Source: Clostridium sp. UBA2485
GTDB taxonomy: Bacteria; Bacillota; Clostridia; Clostridiales; Clostridiaceae
DNA: 24,421 nt
Assembly (NCBI RefSeq): GCF_002341865.1
Contig: NZ_DDOV01000046.1
Span: 29,285 to 53,705 of the forward strand
Direction of reading: 5' to 3'
Each line of letters opens with the position of its first letter. Position 1 is the first letter of the stretch. Shown here piece after piece: positions 22,098 to 24,421 of the stretch. A model generated the notes under the pieces. It saw only the letters and a list, made by a program, of their open reading frames with translations, was not told the origin of the DNA and ran no database searches. Made by a program: the position numbers and the translations under genes.

Positions 22098-23264
22098 ATG
22101 GATATGACAGTGTTTCTTAAAAATATATTTTCAGTGATTTTACTTGCATTAGTTTTCATTATGGTAAATTATTATATAAGTAAAAAAATATATACATCTA
22201 TCAGTCATTATTTTTCTTCCTTAAGTGAGAGAATTTTTTATTATATCTTTTGGACTATTGCTCTTTGTTACGTTATTGCTACCTTTGGTAAAAGTATTTT
22301 ACCCTATTATTTATTTTTGCCACTATTAACTATAGGATGCTTTTATTTAGGTGTTCTTTATTATTTAATATTATTCCTTCCCATCTTTGCATTAATAAAA
22401 TTTATATATAAAAAATTTGCTCCTAAATCTGAAAGATTAAGGGGATTCTTAAGAACAATATATCTTAATGGTGTATTTGTTTTTATTATAATAGGTATTA
22501 TTATTTCTCTTGGCTATTTTAATAGCCGTAATATAAAAACCACTATTTATAATATAGATATTTCAAAACCATCTAAGCTTAATACTTTAAAAGTAGTCTT
22601 CCTTTCAGATGTACATTTAGGTGTAGGAATTAATGATAAAGATTTTTTTAAACTTATAGATAAAATAAATAAAGAAAATGCAGATTTAGTTTTGCTAGGA
22701 GGAGATTTTTTTGATGAATCCACACCTAAAGAATACATAATAAAAATGAAGGAAGGATTAGCAAATATCAAAAGTAAATATGGCGTTTATGGTATTATAG
22801 GCAATCATGAATATCAATATGGAACCATGGAAGAAATTAAATCTAGCTATGAAACTATAAATTTATTAATTGATGAATATATAAAAATAGAAGACATTTA
22901 CATAGTTGGCAGAAATGATTTTTCATCTACGGATATAAATTACTTAAGAAAAGACTTATCTAATGTAATTTCTAATATAGACAAGAGTAAACCAATTATA
23001 TTATTGGATCATAAACCGCTAGACAGTGATTTGAATATAAAAAACAATATCGATTTACAGCTTTCTGGTCATACTCATAATGGTCAATTTTTTATTAATC
23101 AGGTACTAGTAGACTTAATGTATCCTTATAGATATGGTCTTCATAAAATTGATGATTTTAATTTAGTTGTGTCTTCTGGCTATGGTACTTGGGGTCCGCC
23201 TATAAGAGTAGCTTCAAATAGTGAGTTTGTAATAATTAATATTACCTTCAAGAATAAATCATAA
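22098..23264 (+). CDS. Membrane-anchored metallophosphoesterase
   Basis: The 388-residue protein has four hydrophobic segments (about residues 8-27, 48-64, 70-101 and 122-140) then a cytoplasm- or surface-facing catalytic domain. All five metallophosphoesterase motifs are present: FLSDVHLG (Asp171, His173), GGDFFD (Asp203), GNHE (Asn236, His237), LLDHKP (His305) and SGHTH (His325, His327). This is the YkuE/YaeI-like branch, which may hydrolyse phosphodiesters of lipids or nucleotides at the membrane. The start is ATG 22098 with AAAAGGAGG; a TTG at 22077 lies before the RBS and is rejected. It is the only plus-strand gene and has its own promoter. Confidence 0.88.
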   Translation: MDMTVFLKNIFSVILLALVFIMVNYYISKKIYTSISHYFSSLSERIFYYIFWTIALCYVIATFGKSILPYYLFLPLLTIGCFYLGVLYYLILFLPIFALIKFIYKKFAPKSERLRGFLRTIYLNGVFVFIIIGIIISLGYFNSRNIKTTIYNIDISKPSKLNTLKVVFLSDVHLGVGINDKDFFKLIDKINKENADLVLLGGDFFDESTPKEYIIKMKEGLANIKSKYGVYGIIGNHEYQYGTMEEIKSSYETINLLIDEYIKIEDIYIVGRNDFSSTDINYLRKDLSNVISNIDKSKPIILLDHKPLDSDLNIKNNIDLQLSGHTHNGQFFINQVLVDLMYPYRYGLHKIDDFNLVVSSGYGTWGPPIRVASNSEFVIINITFKNKS

Positions 23265-23374
23265 TTAACATTTCTTAAATTCATATTAAAAATGAGGAGG
23301 GAAAGCATTATATTGATCTTTAATCAATGAAATATCTAAAAATTATTTATGTATTTTTTTATAATTATTTATAT

Positions 23375-23403
23375 ACTAAAAAAATACCCTGATTATCAGG
23401 GTA
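23375..23403 (-). terminator. Terminator of the acidic repeat protein gene
   Basis: TACCCTGATTATCAGGGTA (23385-23403) is a near-perfect hairpin and is followed on the minus strand by seven T. It lies 10 bases beyond the stop at 23413. Confidence 0.85.
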
Positions 23404-23412
23404 CTTCTTTAG

Positions 23413-24421
23413 TTATCTTTTATGCTTTTTATGATATTTTTTCTTTTTCTTTTTGTCATTATCTTTACGATGATTATTTTCATACCAATGCTTGTAATGA
23501 ATACCATCCCAATCTTCTAACATTTTTTTATCCTCTTTTAAATATTGATAGTGATATTCATCTTTAAAGTCCTTATATTCTTTTCTACTATTAGATTCTA
23601 TATCATCTTCACTCTCATTTTTTGCACAATATTCTCTCTCATCTTCACTTTCATTTTCCATGCTGGGTTCTGTCTTATGTTCACCTAAATCTTCCTCACA
23701 ATATTCAATTTCATCCTCATTTTTGCTTTCCCTATATTCTTCTCCTATTTCATTTTCATCTTTATCTTCTATATCTTCTTCTATTTTTTTATTTTCATCT
23801 TTATTTTCTATGCATTCTTCTTCTCTTTTACATTCATCTTCATTTTCTGTACATTCTTCTTCTCTTTTATATTCATCTTCATTTTCTGTACGTTCTTCTT
23901 CTCTTTTATATTCATCTTCATTTTCTGTACGTTCTTCTTCTCCTCTATATTCATCTTCATTTTCTGTATATTTTTCTTCTATTTTATATTCATCTTCATT
24001 TCTAGTATCATTTTCTATTTCATTTTCACTTTCATATTCTATATCGTAATTATATTCACCATCGATATGTCTTTCATATTCAGTATAATCTTCCTCATTA
24101 TAATTATATAGAGCATAAAGATTAATCCTATTTTCAGTAATGTCCTCTTCTTGTATTTTTTTATCTACATAATTATCTAAGATATTATCTTCAAATATTT
24201 CTTCATTATTTTTTTTGCTATACTGTATTATGTGTTCACTGTTATAGTTATCATAAAACTCTTCATCTCTATAATCATTTATCTCATAATCCTCAAAATC
24301 ATCATCATAGTAACCTCGTGCAAATTCAAATTCTTCACCATAGTCCATTGTAGTTATATTAGATACTTTAATATCAGGCTCCATTTCATATTCAAAGTTA
24401 TCAAATTCATTTGTAATTATA
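23413..24421 (-). CDS. Acidic tandem-repeat protein, 5' end outside the window
   Basis: The frame is open to the right edge (12 more codons before the Met at 24384, IITNEFDNFEYE), and that Met has no SD, so the true start is beyond the window. Over 335 residues are visible. The middle holds a 13-residue repeat (TENEDEYKREEER and variants), encoded by 39-bp units, with about four near-identical copies and three diverged ones. The C-terminus is short and basic (KKKKKKYHKKHKR) after an Asp/Trp/His-rich stretch. No membrane segment or known domain. Surface, spore coat or DNA/metal-binding roles are possible but unproven. Confidence 0.8.
   Translation of the reverse strand, partial: IITNEFDNFEYEMEPDIKVSNITTMDYGEEFEFARGYYDDDFEDYEINDYRDEEFYDNYNSEHIIQYSKKNNEEIFEDNILDNYVDKKIQEEDITENRINLYALYNYNEEDYTEYERHIDGEYNYDIEYESENEIENDTRNEDEYKIEEKYTENEDEYRGEEERTENEDEYKREEERTENEDEYKREEECTENEDECKREEECIENKDENKKIEEDIEDKDENEIGEEYRESKNEDEIEYCEEDLGEHKTEPSMENESEDEREYCAKNESEDDIESNSRKEYKDFKDEYHYQYLKEDKKMLEDWDGIHYKHWYENNHRKDNDKKKKKKYHKKHKR
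23780..24000. repeat. 39-bp tandem repeat in the acidic protein gene
   Basis: The motif TTTTCTGTA recurs with exactly 39-base spacing at 23843, 23882, 23921 and 23960. Each unit codes for 13 residues on the minus strand. It is an in-frame coding repeat, expected to vary in copy number. Confidence 0.85.

Noticed and set aside
23302..23330. GAGGAGG after the phosphoesterase as an RBS
   Set aside because: Only a few codons follow before a stop; no gene can be supported.
23780..24000. 39-bp periodic repeats as a CRISPR array
   Set aside because: There are no unique spacers; the repeats are contiguous, in frame and code for a 13-residue unit.
23622..24049. Long plus-strand ORFs over the acidic repeat region
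   Set aside because: They are low-complexity (Ser/Leu/His/Phe-rich) mirrors of the repeated minus-strand gene, without an RBS.

Overview
The window is very AT-rich. Its genes use strong AGGAGG-type ribosome binding sites, TTG/GTG/ATG starts and U-tailed intrinsic terminators. The gene families (CD3324-type regulator, BltD-like and RimJ/RimL-like acetyltransferases, FakA-like domain protein, Tn554-type accessory protein) point to a low-GC Firmicute, most likely Clostridium in the broad sense. No species call is possible from the sequence alone, and no rRNA or tRNA genes or CRISPR arrays are visible.

Positions 1-20923 form a co-oriented island in which every gene is on the minus strand. It holds fourteen GNAT N-acetyltransferase loci: ten look intact or open, and four are partial or broken (one cut by the window edge, one frameshifted duplicate, one with a single amber codon, one split by a palindromic insertion). 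Between them are genes that would suit small-molecule modification or housekeeping of damage: a class C beta-lactamase-like serine hydrolase, a tandem NTF2/SnoaL-like protein, an APH(3')-like kinase, a SAM methyltransferase, two Nif3 paralogues, an SGNH hydrolase, a broken alpha/beta hydrolase and a FlaR-like P-loop kinase. Two decayed Tn554-type modules (8342-8615 and 10654-11625) and small remnants of a SpoU methylase and a MazG-like protein suggest the island grew by insertion and is being eroded.

Two short genes stand out. At 4159-4711 a 36-codon ORF precedes a CD3324-type HTH gene, with mutually exclusive hairpins, a hairpin that traps the HTH gene's Shine-Dalgarno, and a 20-bp palindrome over the putative promoter: this looks like leader-peptide regulation. 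At 21084-21278 a compact transcription unit (TTGACA-N18-TATAAT, strong RBS, 35-codon ORF ending Cys-Cys-Asn, terminator on the stop codon) encodes an unrecognised peptide.

From 21423 to the right edge the layout changes. An acidic unknown protein on the minus strand diverges from a membrane-anchored metallophosphoesterase, the only plus-strand gene, with a shared palindromic intergenic region. The window ends in a very acidic protein with 39-bp tandem repeats that is cut by the edge.

Most island genes have their own RBS and look singly transcribed or in short operons (SGNH-Nif3 and GNAT-SGNH are translationally coupled). The functional links between them are inference; the island looks like an accumulation of independent resistance or detoxification genes, not one pathway.
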